The notes below the pieces were generated by a model. The model saw only the letters and a list, made by a program, of their open reading frames with translations. It was not told the origin of the DNA and did not search any database. DNA of 64,000 nucleotides from CAVRQM01 sp963732775 (lineage in GTDB: Bacteria > Pseudomonadota > Alphaproteobacteria > Acetobacterales > Acetobacteraceae): NCBI GenBank assembly GCA_963732775.1, contig CAVTAR010000001.1, positions 2,108,001-2,172,000 on the forward strand. Direction: 5' to 3'. Below are positions 55,552 through 63,874 of the stretch, piece by piece (position 1 is the stretch's first letter; every line of letters starts with the position of its first letter). Both the position numbers and the translations under genes were made by a program.

Positions 55552-57771
55552 TCAGTCCAGGTCGAAGCGGTCGAGGTCCATCACCCGGGTCCACACCGCC
55601 GCGAAGTCACGCACGAACGCCTGCTGCGAGTCGTCGCAGGCGAACACCTCCGACAAGGCCCGCAGCTGCGAGTTCGACCCGAACAGCAGGTCCACCCGGG
55701 TTGCGGTCCACTTCACCTCGCCGGTCGCGCGGTCGACGCCCTCGAACACGCCCGACTCGCCCGCGCTCGGCTTCCAGGTCGTGCCCATGGCCAGCAGGTT
55801 GACGAAGAAGTCGTTGGTCAGCGTCCCCGGCCGGCTCGTGAACACGCCGTGGCTCGACTGCCCGGCATTGGCCCCCAGCACCCGCAGGCCGCCGACCAGC
55901 ACCGTCATCTCGGGCGCGCTGAGCGTCAGCAGCTGCGCCCGATCGACCAGCATCTTCTCGGGCGACCCGCCGTGGCCGGCCCGCAGGTAGTTGCGAAACC
56001 CGTCCGCCGCCGGCTCGAGCCACTTGAACGACTCGACGTCGGTCTGCTCCTGCGACGCGTCCATGCGGCCCGGGGTGACGGGCACCTCCACCTCGTGCCC
56101 GGCCTGCCGCGCCGCCTGCTCGACCGCGGCGGCGCCGCCGATCACGATCAGGTCGGCGAGCGACACCCGCTTGCCTCCCGTCTGCGCGGCGTCGAACTCG
56201 CCGCGAAGGCGCTCGAAGGTTGCCAGCACGCCCGCGAGCCTGGCGGGCTGGTTGACCTCCCAGTCCTTCTGCGGCGCCAGCCGCAGCCGCGCGCCATTGG
56301 CCCCGCCGCGCTTGTCCGAGCCACGGAAGGTGGACGCCGAGGCCCACGCGGTCGAGACGAGGTCGGAGATCGACAGCCCCGAGGCCAGCACCCGGGCCTT
56401 CAGCGCGGCCAAGTCCGCCGCGTCGATCAGCGGATGGTCCACCGCCGGGATCGGGTCCTGCCACAGCAGTTCCTCGGCCGGGACCTCCGGGCCGAGATAG
56501 CGCGAGCGCGGCCCCATGTCGCGGTGCGTGAGCTTGTACCAGGCCCGCGCGAAGGCGTCCGCGAACTCCTCGGGGTGCTCGTGGAAGCGCCGCGACACCT
56601 TCTCGTAGGCCGGGTCGGACCGCAGGGCGAGGTCGGTCGTCAGCATGGCCGGCGCGTGCCGCTTCGACGGATCGTGCGCGTCCGGCACCGTGCCGTCGCC
56701 GGCGCGGTCCTTCGGCGTCCACTGGTTGGCGTCGGCCGGGCTCTTGGTCAGCTCCCAGTCATAGCCGAACAGGTTGGAGAAGTAGTCGTGGCTCCACTTG
56801 GTCGGCGTCGTGGTCCAGGTGACTTCCAGGCCGCTGGTGATGGTGTGCGCGCCGTGGCCGCTGCCATAGCTGTTCTTCCAGCCGAGGCCCTGTTCCTGGA
56901 CATCGGCGCCCTCGGGCTCGGGGCCCACGTAGAGGTTCGGGTCGGCCGCGCCATGGGTCTTGCCGAAGGTGTGTCCGCCGGCGATCAGCGCCACCGTCTC
57001 CTCGTCGTTCATCGCCATGCGCGAGAACGTCTCGCGGATGTCCCGCGCCGAGGCGACCGGGTCCGGGTTGCCGTTCGGCCCCTCCGGGTTGACGTAGATA
57101 AGGCCCATCTGCACCGCCGCCAGCGGGCTCGCGAGGTGCCGGTCGCCGGTATACCGCTTGTCGCCGCCCAGCCAGGTGTCCTCGGGGCCCCAGTAGATGT
57201 CCTCCTCCGGCTCCCAGATATCGACGCGCCCGCCGCCGAATCCGAAGGTCTTGAACCCCATCGACTCCAGGGCGCAGTTGCCGGTCAGGATCAGCAGGTC
57301 GGCCCACGAGATCTTGCGGCCGTATTTCTGCTTGATCGGCCACAGCAGCCGCCGCGCCTTGTCGAGGTTGGCGTTGTCGGGCCAGCTGTTCAGCGGCGCG
57401 AAGCGCTGCGTGCCGGCGCCGGCCCCGCCACGGCCGTCGCCGGTGCGATAGGTGCCCGCGCTGTGCCACGCCATGCGGATGAAGAACGGCCCGTAATGGC
57501 CGAAATCGGCCGGCCACCATTCCTGCGAATCCGTCATCAGCGCGAACAGGTCCCGCTTCACGGCAGCGAGGTCGAGGCTGTTGAACGCCGTGGCATAGTC
57601 GAACGCCTCGCCCATCGGATCGCTCCGCGGGGTGTTCTGGTGCAGCACCTTGAGGTTGAGCTGGTTCGGCCACCAGATCGAGTTCGACATCTCGAGGACG
57701 ACCGCGTTCTTCTCGAGCCCGCCGCCCACCACCGGGCACTTGCCGGCGCTCTGGCCGCTATCTCCGTCCAT
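55552..57771 (-). CDS. katG: Catalase-peroxidase
   Basis: 739 residues, bifunctional heme enzyme removing hydrogen peroxide. Distal Arg99, Trp102 and His103 (FIRMAWHSAG), the Met-Tyr-Trp adduct partners Tyr226 (LIYVNPEG) and Met252 (SRMAMNDEE), and proximal His267 (AGGHTFGKTHGA) are all in place, with both N- and C-terminal halves present. The start has GGGAGAGA upstream. It is divergent from oxyR with an OxyR-type site in the shared promoter region, and a strong hairpin follows the gene. Confidence 0.97.
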   Translation of the reverse strand: MDGDSGQSAGKCPVVGGGLEKNAVVLEMSNSIWWPNQLNLKVLHQNTPRSDPMGEAFDYATAFNSLDLAAVKRDLFALMTDSQEWWPADFGHYGPFFIRMAWHSAGTYRTGDGRGGAGAGTQRFAPLNSWPDNANLDKARRLLWPIKQKYGRKISWADLLILTGNCALESMGFKTFGFGGGRVDIWEPEEDIYWGPEDTWLGGDKRYTGDRHLASPLAAVQMGLIYVNPEGPNGNPDPVASARDIRETFSRMAMNDEETVALIAGGHTFGKTHGAADPNLYVGPEPEGADVQEQGLGWKNSYGSGHGAHTITSGLEVTWTTTPTKWSHDYFSNLFGYDWELTKSPADANQWTPKDRAGDGTVPDAHDPSKRHAPAMLTTDLALRSDPAYEKVSRRFHEHPEEFADAFARAWYKLTHRDMGPRSRYLGPEVPAEELLWQDPIPAVDHPLIDAADLAALKARVLASGLSISDLVSTAWASASTFRGSDKRGGANGARLRLAPQKDWEVNQPARLAGVLATFERLRGEFDAAQTGGKRVSLADLIVIGGAAAVEQAARQAGHEVEVPVTPGRMDASQEQTDVESFKWLEPAADGFRNYLRAGHGGSPEKMLVDRAQLLTLSAPEMTVLVGGLRVLGANAGQSSHGVFTSRPGTLTNDFFVNLLAMGTTWKPSAGESGVFEGVDRATGEVKWTATRVDLLFGSNSQLRALSEVFACDDSQQAFVRDFAAVWTRVMDLDRFDLD

Positions 57772-57853
57772 GCTTCTCTCCCATCCTGACTGAGTGCGCC
57801 GATCCTAGCGGACTCCGGTCGATAAGGGAACGCCGCAAACCCCAACGGCGCCG

Positions 57854-57868
57854 ATAGACACGGTCTAT
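57854..57868. promoter_or_regulatory. OxyR-type binding site between katG and oxyR
   Basis: ATAG, seven bases, CTAT: an exact match to the OxyR half-operator ATAG-N7-CTAT, 20 bases before the oxyR start codon. Only one clear half-operator pair is visible. It probably serves both katG induction and oxyR autoregulation. Confidence 0.65.
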
Positions 57869-57888
57869 CGCGACGGCTACATGAACCG

Positions 57889-58827
57889 ATGCACGTTCGT
57901 GACCTCCGCTACCTGGTCGCCGTGGCCGAGCACCGGCATTTCGGCCGCGCCGCCAGGGCCTGCGGCATCAGCCAGCCGACGCTGTCCGTGCAGGTCCGCA
58001 AGCTGGAGGAGCGGCTCGGCGTCGAGCTGTTCGAGCGCACCGGCAAGACGGTGACGCCGACCGCCGCCTGCGCGCGGCTGATCGGCCATGCGCGCGCCGC
58101 GGTGGCCGCGGTGGAGGCGATGCTCGCCGGGGCGCGCGACCTGCGCGACCCGCTCGCCGGCGGCTTGCGGCTCGGCATCATCCCGACGCTCGCGCCCTAC
58201 CTGCTGCCGCTGATCTTCGCGCCGCTGCGCGCCGCGCTGCCCGCGCTCGAGGTGGAGCCGTGGGAGGACCAGACCGTGGCGCTGCTCGACCGCCTGCGCG
58301 CACATGAGCTGGATGCCGTGTTGCTGGGCACCCCGGTGGACGGGACGGACCTCGCGAGCCTGCCGCTGTTCGCCGAGCCGTTCCTGGCCGCGCTGCCGCC
58401 CGAGCACCCGCTGGGCGCGTGCGAGGTGGTGGCCGAGGCGGACCTCGCGCGGGACCTCCTGGTCCTGGCGGACGGGCATTGCCTGCGCGACCAGACGCTG
58501 GCGGCCTGCGGGCACAGCGGGGCGATGGGCGGGGCAATGGGCGGGGCGCTGGGCGGGGCGCTGCGCGCGGCGAGCCTGTCGACGCTGCTCAACATGGTCG
58601 CCGCCGGCTACGGCACGACGCTGATCCCCGGTCTGGCGGCCGGCGCCGCCCAGGACGCCGGGCTCGTGCTGCGTCCCCTCGCCGCCCGGGCCGGGCGCAC
58701 GGTGCGCATCGCGTGGCGCGCGCAGTTCCCCCGGCGCGCCGCGGTGGAGGCGGTGGGCCGGGTCATCGCCACCCGCCTGCGCGGCTTCGCCGAAAGCGCC
58801 GGCTCGCAGGCCGACGGCGGCCCTTGA
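57889..58827 (+). CDS. oxyR: Hydrogen-peroxide-sensing LysR regulator OxyR
   Basis: 312 residues. N-terminal helix-turn-helix (FGRAARACGISQPTLSVQVRKLE) and a regulatory domain with the peroxide-sensing pair Cys198 (DGHCLRDQ) and Cys207 (LAACGHS), spaced as in E. coli C199/C208. NMVAAGYGTTLIP follows. Between Cys207 and that motif a run of GAMG/GALG units is encoded by four 12-bp tandem repeats, lengthening the redox loop. Divergent from katG with an ATAG-N7-CTAT site between them. Confidence 0.93.
   Translation: MHVRDLRYLVAVAEHRHFGRAARACGISQPTLSVQVRKLEERLGVELFERTGKTVTPTAACARLIGHARAAVAAVEAMLAGARDLRDPLAGGLRLGIIPTLAPYLLPLIFAPLRAALPALEVEPWEDQTVALLDRLRAHELDAVLLGTPVDGTDLASLPLFAEPFLAALPPEHPLGACEVVAEADLARDLLVLADGHCLRDQTLAACGHSGAMGGAMGGALGGALRAASLSTLLNMVAAGYGTTLIPGLAAGAAQDAGLVLRPLAARAGRTVRIAWRAQFPRRAAVEAVGRVIATRLRGFAESAGSQADGGP
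58521..58568 (+). repeat. Four 12-bp tandem repeats inside oxyR
   Basis: GGCGATGGGCGG, GGCAATGGGCGG, GGCGCTGGGCGG, GGCGCTGCGCGC: four in-frame, slightly diverged units coding GAMG GAMG GALG GALR immediately after the second redox cysteine. The decay of the last units suggests an old slip-strand expansion. Confidence 0.8.
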
Positions 58828-58858
58828 CGGTCGCGCCAGCGAGCGGAGATGGGGAAGC

Positions 58859-59548
58859 ATGGATCCCCGCCCAGATCGCCGCGCCGACGACGTGGCCACG
58901 AACCAGCTTCCCGGCCTGCCGGAAGCTGCCTTCCGCAAGGCCGACCCCTCGCCCGACGCCGCGTTCTACCGGCAGCCGCGCTTCGTCACCCACATCGACG
59001 ACGGCGCCATCGCCGCCGTCACCGCCCTCTACCGCGAGCTGCTGCCGGCGCGCGGCGACATCCTCGACCTGATGAGCAGCTGGGTCAGCCACCTGCCGCC
59101 CGAGGCCGCGTACCGCAGCGTGACCGGCCACGGCATGAACGCGGCCGAGCTGGCCGCGAACCCGCGCCTGACCGCCCGCGTCGTGCAGGACCTGAACGCC
59201 GACCCGGCGCTGCCCTTGCCCGACGGCGCGTTCGACGGCGCCGTGCTGTGCGTGTCGGTGCAGTACCTGCAACGCCCGGTGGAGGTGTTTCGCGAGGTGC
59301 GCCGGGTGCTGCGGCCGGGCGCGCCGTTCGTGGTCTCGTTCTCGAACCGCTGCTTCCCGACCAAGGCGGTGGCAATCTGGCAGTCGCTGGACGGCGCGGG
59401 CCAGCGTCGGCTGGTGGCGGCCTACCTGCACGCGGCGGGGTTCGCCGACGTGGCGGCGCGCACGTCCGCTCCGCCGCGCGGCGACCCGCTCTGGGCCGTC
59501 GTCGGCCGCGTCCCGGCGCAGGACAGGCCGGCCTTGGCGCCGTCGTGA
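58859..59548 (+). CDS. Class I SAM-dependent methyltransferase-like protein
   Basis: 229 residues. The Rossmann-like blocks ILDLMSSWVSH (motif I position, without the usual GxGxG), LPDGAFDGAVLCVSVQYL and EVRRVLRPGAPFVVSFSNRCF match the methyltransferase type 11 group. The missing glycine-rich loop may mean altered SAM binding. Substrate unknown. The stop overlaps the DUF1289 GTG by four bases, so the pair is co-translated. Confidence 0.8.
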   Translation: MDPRPDRRADDVATNQLPGLPEAAFRKADPSPDAAFYRQPRFVTHIDDGAIAAVTALYRELLPARGDILDLMSSWVSHLPPEAAYRSVTGHGMNAAELAANPRLTARVVQDLNADPALPLPDGAFDGAVLCVSVQYLQRPVEVFREVRRVLRPGAPFVVSFSNRCFPTKAVAIWQSLDGAGQRRLVAAYLHAAGFADVAARTSAPPRGDPLWAVVGRVPAQDRPALAPS

Positions 59549-59742
59549 CCGTCGCCTCCCCCTGCGTGGACATCTGCCGCATCGACGGCCGCACCGGCTG
59601 GTGCGAGGGCTGCGGGCGCACGCTGGGTGAGATCGAGGCTTGGCCGGCGATGTCGCCCTACCGCCGCACGGCGCTGCTGCGCGACCTGCCGCGGCGGATG
59701 GCCCGGCTGGCCGCGCGCCCGGCCGCCGCCGAGCCGACCTGA
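59545..59742 (+). CDS. DUF1289 family cysteine-rich protein
   Basis: 65 residues with CVDICRID and GWCEGCGRTLGEI, two pairs of cysteines typical of DUF1289, plus a conserved WPAMS and an arginine-rich tail. Function unknown; such proteins may bind iron or zinc. GTG start overlapping the methyltransferase TGA. It converges on the carboxylase gene with three bases between. Confidence 0.88.
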   Translation: MTVASPCVDICRIDGRTGWCEGCGRTLGEIEAWPAMSPYRRTALLRDLPRRMARLAARPAAAEPT

Positions 59743-59745
59743 CGC

Positions 59746-62700
59746 TCAGCCCTCCTCCACCTCCAGCACGGCGATGCGCTGGCCGCCGCGGACCTCCCGC
59801 CCGGTGCGGCACGGCAGCTCGCGCACCCGCCCCGCGGCCGAGGAGACCACCTGCATCTCGGTCTTCATGGACTCGACGATGGCCAGCGGGTCGCCGGCCC
59901 GCACCCGGTCGCCTTCGGCCACCAGCAGCTTCCACATCACCCCCGGCATCGGCGATTCCACCGCCACGCAGCCGCGCGGCAACACGTCCTCCGGCACGCC
60001 GACGCTGGCCGCCTCCTCGAAGCGGTCGAGCCCCCTTGCCGCCCATTCGGCCCGCTCGGTCGCGAATGCCGCGCGCTGGCGGGCGCCGGCGGCTTCGATC
60101 CCGTCCGCATGGGCGGCGAGAAACGCGCGGTACTCGCGCAGGCGGAAGCGGCCTTGCTCGATGCGCACCGGATAGGCGCCATGCGGGAACGCCGCGCGCG
60201 CCTCGAGCAGCGCCGTCTCCGACACGGGGAAAAAACGGATCTGGTCGAACGCGCGCAGCAGCGGCCGCTCGGTGAAGGCGGCGGTGCGGCGCCAGGAGTT
60301 CCAGACCTGGATGGTGCGGCCGAACAGCTGGTAGCCGCCGGGCCCCTCCATGCCGTAGATGCACAGATAGGCGCCGCCGATGCCCACCGCGTTCTCCGGC
60401 GTCCACGGCCGCGCCGGGTTGTACTTGGTGGTCACGAGCCGGTGCCGCGGGTCGAGCGGGGTTGCCACCGGCGCCCCGAGATAGACGTCGCCCAGCCCCA
60501 GCACGAGATAGCTCGCGTCGAACACGACGCGCCGCACCTCGGCCTCCGAGGCGAGGCCGTTGATGCGCCGGATGAACTCGATGTTCGACGGGCACCACGG
60601 CGCGTCGGGGCGCACCAGCTCCTGGTAGCGACGCATCGCAAGCCGCGCCTGCTTGTCGTCCCAGGACAGCGGCAGGTGGACCGTGCGGCTCGCCACCTCG
60701 ATGTCCCCGCCGCCCGGCAGGCCGCGTTCCAGCCGCGCCAGCGTGTCGAGCAGCCGCGGCAGCGACTGCACTGCGGGATCGTAATGGACCTGCAGCGAGC
60801 GGATGCCGGGCGTGAGGTCGATCACGCCGGCCACGCGCTCGGCCAGCAGCGCCTGCAGCAGCAGTTCGGCGCGCAGCCGCAGCTCGATGTCGAGCACGTT
60901 GTCGCCGAACTCGACCAGCACGTTGGCGTCGCCGGCGCGCCGCACCCGCATCGCCACCTCGGCCTCGACCCGCAGCAGGACCGGGTCGTCGGCCGCCTCG
61001 GGCCGCAGCAGCAGCGCCGGCGGGCGGGCGCGGCGGAACCGCACCCGGTCGCCCGGCCGCAGCTGGCCCAGCTTCCACAGCTCGTCGGCCACGACGACGG
61101 CGGGGCAGACGAAGCCGCCCAGGCTCGGCCCGTCCGGCCCCAGGATGATCGGCATGTCGCCGGTGAAGTCGATGGCGCCGACCGCATAGGCGTTGTCGTG
61201 AATGTTGGACGGGTGCAGCCCCGCCTCGCCGCCGTCGGGGCGCGCCCAGCGCGGCTTCGGGCCGATCAGCCGCACGCCGGTGCGGGCACTGTTGAAATGC
61301 ACCTCGTAGGCCGCGCTGAACAGCGCCTCGATGTCGTCCGGGTGGAAGAAGTCGGGCGCTCCGTGCGGGCCGTAGAGCACCGCCAGTTCCCAGTCATGCG
61401 TCAGCGCCGCCGGCGGCGGCACCGGCCCATCGCACGGCACTTGGTCGTCGAGCCGCAGCACGTCGCCGGTGCGCAGCAGGCCGGTCGCGTGGCCGCCGAA
61501 GCCGCCCAGCGCGAAGGTCGCGCGCGAGCCCATGAAAAGCGGTGCCGCGATGCCGCCCCGCACCGCGAGCGTCGCCCGCAGGCCGGGGCCGGCGGCAGCC
61601 CCGATCGCCAGCACCTGGCCGGCCCGCACGGCGAACGCGGCCTCGTGCGGCACCGCCGCGCCGTCCAGCATCGCCGCCATCGCGGCACCGGCCACCGCGA
61701 CCGTGGCGTCGGCATCGAAGCGCAGCGTCGGCCCGGTCAGCGTCATCTCCAGCGCCGCCGTGTCGCCCGCGTTGCCCACCAGCGCGTTGGCCCGGCGATG
61801 GGCGCGGGCATCCATCGGCCCGCTCGGCGGAATGCCGACCGCCCACGCGCCGAGCCGCCCCGGCAGCTCCTGCACGCTCGACGCGGTGCCGCCGGCCAGC
61901 ACGGCGATCGCCCGCGGCTTGTAGGCGAACCCGCCGAGCGTCGCGGTGGTCATCGCCGCGTCGCGGAACGCCGCGGTCTCGAGCACCGCGCGCAGGTAGT
62001 CGAGGTTGCTCTGCACGCCCCAGAGCGCGCTCGCCGCCAGCGCCTCGCCCAGCCGCGCGACCGCCTCGGCGCGCGTCGGCGCGTGCGCGATCACCTTGGC
62101 CAGCAGCGGGTCGTAGTGCGGCGTCACCTCCGAGCCCGTCTCCACCCAGGTGTCGACCCGCACGCCCGGGGCCCAGCGCACCTCGGTCAGCACGCCGGTG
62201 CTGGGCCGGAAATCCTCGGCGGGGTTCTCGGCATAGACCCGCGCCTGCACCGCGCAGCCGCGCGCGACCAGAGAGTCCTGCGGCGGCAGCACGAACTCGC
62301 CCGCCGCCTGGCGGACCATCCACGCCACCAGGTCGACCCCGAACACCGCCTCGGTGACGCAGTGCTCCACCTGCAACCGCGTGTTGACCTCGAGGAAGTA
62401 GAACGCCTCGTCGTCGGCGTCGTAGATGAACTCCACCGTCCCGGCACTCGCGTAGCGGGCGGCGCGGCCCAGCGCCCGCGCCGCCTCGTGCAGGCGGGCG
62501 CGGACCGGCGCGGCGAGCCCCGGCGCCGGCGTCTCCTCGATCACCTTCTGGTGGCGGCGCTGCAGCGAGCAGTCGCGTTCGCCCAGGCTCACCACGCCGC
62601 CCGCGCCGTCGCCGAAGATCTGCACCTCGACGTGCCGCGCGCGCGTCACGAACCGCTCCAGGTAGACGCGCGCGTCGCCGAAGCTCGCCTGGGCGAGCCG

Positions 62701-63252
62701 CTGCACGATGGCGAACCGCTCGTCCAGTTCGCCCGGCGTCCGGCAGAGCTGCATGCCGATGCCGCCGCCGCCGGCCGTGCTCTTCAGCATCACCGGAAAG
62801 CCCAGCCGTGCAGCCGCCGCGCGCGCCTGCGCCAAATCCTCCAGCAAGCCGCTGCCCGGCAGTAGCGCCACGCCACTGCTATGGGCGAGGGCACGCGCGC
62901 CGTGCTTCAGGCCGAAGGCGCGCAGGCTGGCCGGCGTCGGGCCGATGAAGCCGATGCCGGCTTCAGCCAGCGCCTCGGCGAACTCGGCGCGCTCGCTGAG
63001 GAAGCCGTAGCCGGGGTGCACCGCCTCGGCCCCGGTCGCGCGGCAGGCGGCGATGATCGCCTCGGCGCGCAGGTAGCTCTGCGCGGCCGGCGCCGGGCCG
63101 ATCGTCACCGCCTCGTCGGCGGCCAGCACCGGCGCGGTGAAGCGGTCGGCCTCCGAGCAGACCGCGACCGAGGCGATCCCCATGCCGCGCAGCGTCCGCC
63201 CGATGCGCGCCAGGATCTCGCCGCGGTTGGCGACCAGGACCTTGCGGAACAC
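59746..63252 (-). CDS. uca: Urea (or guanidine) carboxylase
   Basis: 1168 residues. From the N-terminus: biotin carboxylase domain (KVLVANRGEILARI, ATP grasp GGGGIGMQL, EVNTRLQVEH), a KipA-like and a KipI-like carboxyltransferase half (IPPSGPMDARAHRR; FYPVSE-like FFPVSETALLEAR; GIGGAYLCIYGMEGPGGYQLFGRT), and a biotinyl domain with the biotin lysine in VESMKTEM (Lys1130). It carboxylates urea, or guanidine in the closely related enzymes, for later hydrolysis by allophanate hydrolase, not seen here. The two DUF1989 genes upstream are its usual companions. No frameshift in 3.5 kb. Confidence 0.93.
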   Translation of the reverse strand: MFRKVLVANRGEILARIGRTLRGMGIASVAVCSEADRFTAPVLAADEAVTIGPAPAAQSYLRAEAIIAACRATGAEAVHPGYGFLSERAEFAEALAEAGIGFIGPTPASLRAFGLKHGARALAHSSGVALLPGSGLLEDLAQARAAAARLGFPVMLKSTAGGGGIGMQLCRTPGELDERFAIVQRLAQASFGDARVYLERFVTRARHVEVQIFGDGAGGVVSLGERDCSLQRRHQKVIEETPAPGLAAPVRARLHEAARALGRAARYASAGTVEFIYDADDEAFYFLEVNTRLQVEHCVTEAVFGVDLVAWMVRQAAGEFVLPPQDSLVARGCAVQARVYAENPAEDFRPSTGVLTEVRWAPGVRVDTWVETGSEVTPHYDPLLAKVIAHAPTRAEAVARLGEALAASALWGVQSNLDYLRAVLETAAFRDAAMTTATLGGFAYKPRAIAVLAGGTASSVQELPGRLGAWAVGIPPSGPMDARAHRRANALVGNAGDTAALEMTLTGPTLRFDADATVAVAGAAMAAMLDGAAVPHEAAFAVRAGQVLAIGAAAGPGLRATLAVRGGIAAPLFMGSRATFALGGFGGHATGLLRTGDVLRLDDQVPCDGPVPPPAALTHDWELAVLYGPHGAPDFFHPDDIEALFSAAYEVHFNSARTGVRLIGPKPRWARPDGGEAGLHPSNIHDNAYAVGAIDFTGDMPIILGPDGPSLGGFVCPAVVVADELWKLGQLRPGDRVRFRRARPPALLLRPEAADDPVLLRVEAEVAMRVRRAGDANVLVEFGDNVLDIELRLRAELLLQALLAERVAGVIDLTPGIRSLQVHYDPAVQSLPRLLDTLARLERGLPGGGDIEVASRTVHLPLSWDDKQARLAMRRYQELVRPDAPWCPSNIEFIRRINGLASEAEVRRVVFDASYLVLGLGDVYLGAPVATPLDPRHRLVTTKYNPARPWTPENAVGIGGAYLCIYGMEGPGGYQLFGRTIQVWNSWRRTAAFTERPLLRAFDQIRFFPVSETALLEARAAFPHGAYPVRIEQGRFRLREYRAFLAAHADGIEAAGARQRAAFATERAEWAARGLDRFEEAASVGVPEDVLPRGCVAVESPMPGVMWKLLVAEGDRVRAGDPLAIVESMKTEMQVVSSAAGRVRELPCRTGREVRGGQRIAVLEVEEG

Positions 63253-63253
63253 C

Positions 63254-63874
63254 TCAGGAATCCCAGATCAGCACCCGGATCGGCGTCGGATCGAAGCCGT
63301 TGCAGGGGTTGTTCACCTGCGGGCAGTTGGACAGCACCACCAGCACGTCCATCCCGGCTTGCAGCTCGACATGGCCGCCCGGCTCCGACAGGCCGTCGAC
63401 GATCGCGAGTTCGCCGTCCGGGCCGATCGGCACGTTCATGAAGAAGTTGACGTTGGCGGTCACGTGCCGCTTGCCCATGCCGTGCTTCATCAGCTCCAGC
63501 ACGAAGTTCTCGCGGCAGGCGTGCATGTAGCGCGTGTGGTGGCCGAAGCGCACCGTGTTGGCCTCGCAGCTGCACGCGCCCGCCGAGGTGTCGTGCCGGC
63601 CGCAGGTGTCGGCCACCACCGTCATCAGCGCGCGCCCCTCGGTCGACAGCAGCCGCGTGCCCAGGCCGACATAGGCGCGGCGCTGCGCCAGCAGCGTGTC
63701 GTGCGCGCTGTAGCGCTCGCCAAAGTCGTTCGCGTTGTAGAACAGCGCGTCCACCGCCTGCTGCCCCTCCAGGTCGACGATGCGCAGCACCTGTCCGGCG
63801 CGCAGCACCGCCGACCAGCCGGCGCGGGCCGCCACCACCTCGTCGCGGATCGCGCCCGCGGGGTCGCGCGTCAT
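63254..63874 (-). CDS. Urea carboxylase-associated protein UAAP2 (DUF1989)
   Basis: 206 residues of the DUF1989 family. GQQAVDALFYNANDFGERYSAHDTL, the metal-ligand region CGRHDTSAGACSCEANTVRFG and CRENFVLELMKHGMG match urea/guanidine carboxylase-associated subunits. Its exact contribution (a guanidine carboxylase accessory or carboxyguanidine deiminase subunit in some systems) is from the family. The ATG at 63874 overlaps the stop of the truncated upstream gene by four bases; one base separates its stop from the carboxylase start. Confidence 0.88.
   Translation of the reverse strand: MTRDPAGAIRDEVVAARAGWSAVLRAGQVLRIVDLEGQQAVDALFYNANDFGERYSAHDTLLAQRRAYVGLGTRLLSTEGRALMTVVADTCGRHDTSAGACSCEANTVRFGHHTRYMHACRENFVLELMKHGMGKRHVTANVNFFMNVPIGPDGELAIVDGLSEPGGHVELQAGMDVLVVLSNCPQVNNPCNGFDPTPIRVLIWDS

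Noticed and set aside
55111..57789. An 892-codon open frame on the plus strand across the uxuA-like start, the intergenic region and katG
   Set aside because: It is antisense to katG, whose active-site residues are all in place; no motif or ribosome site supports it.
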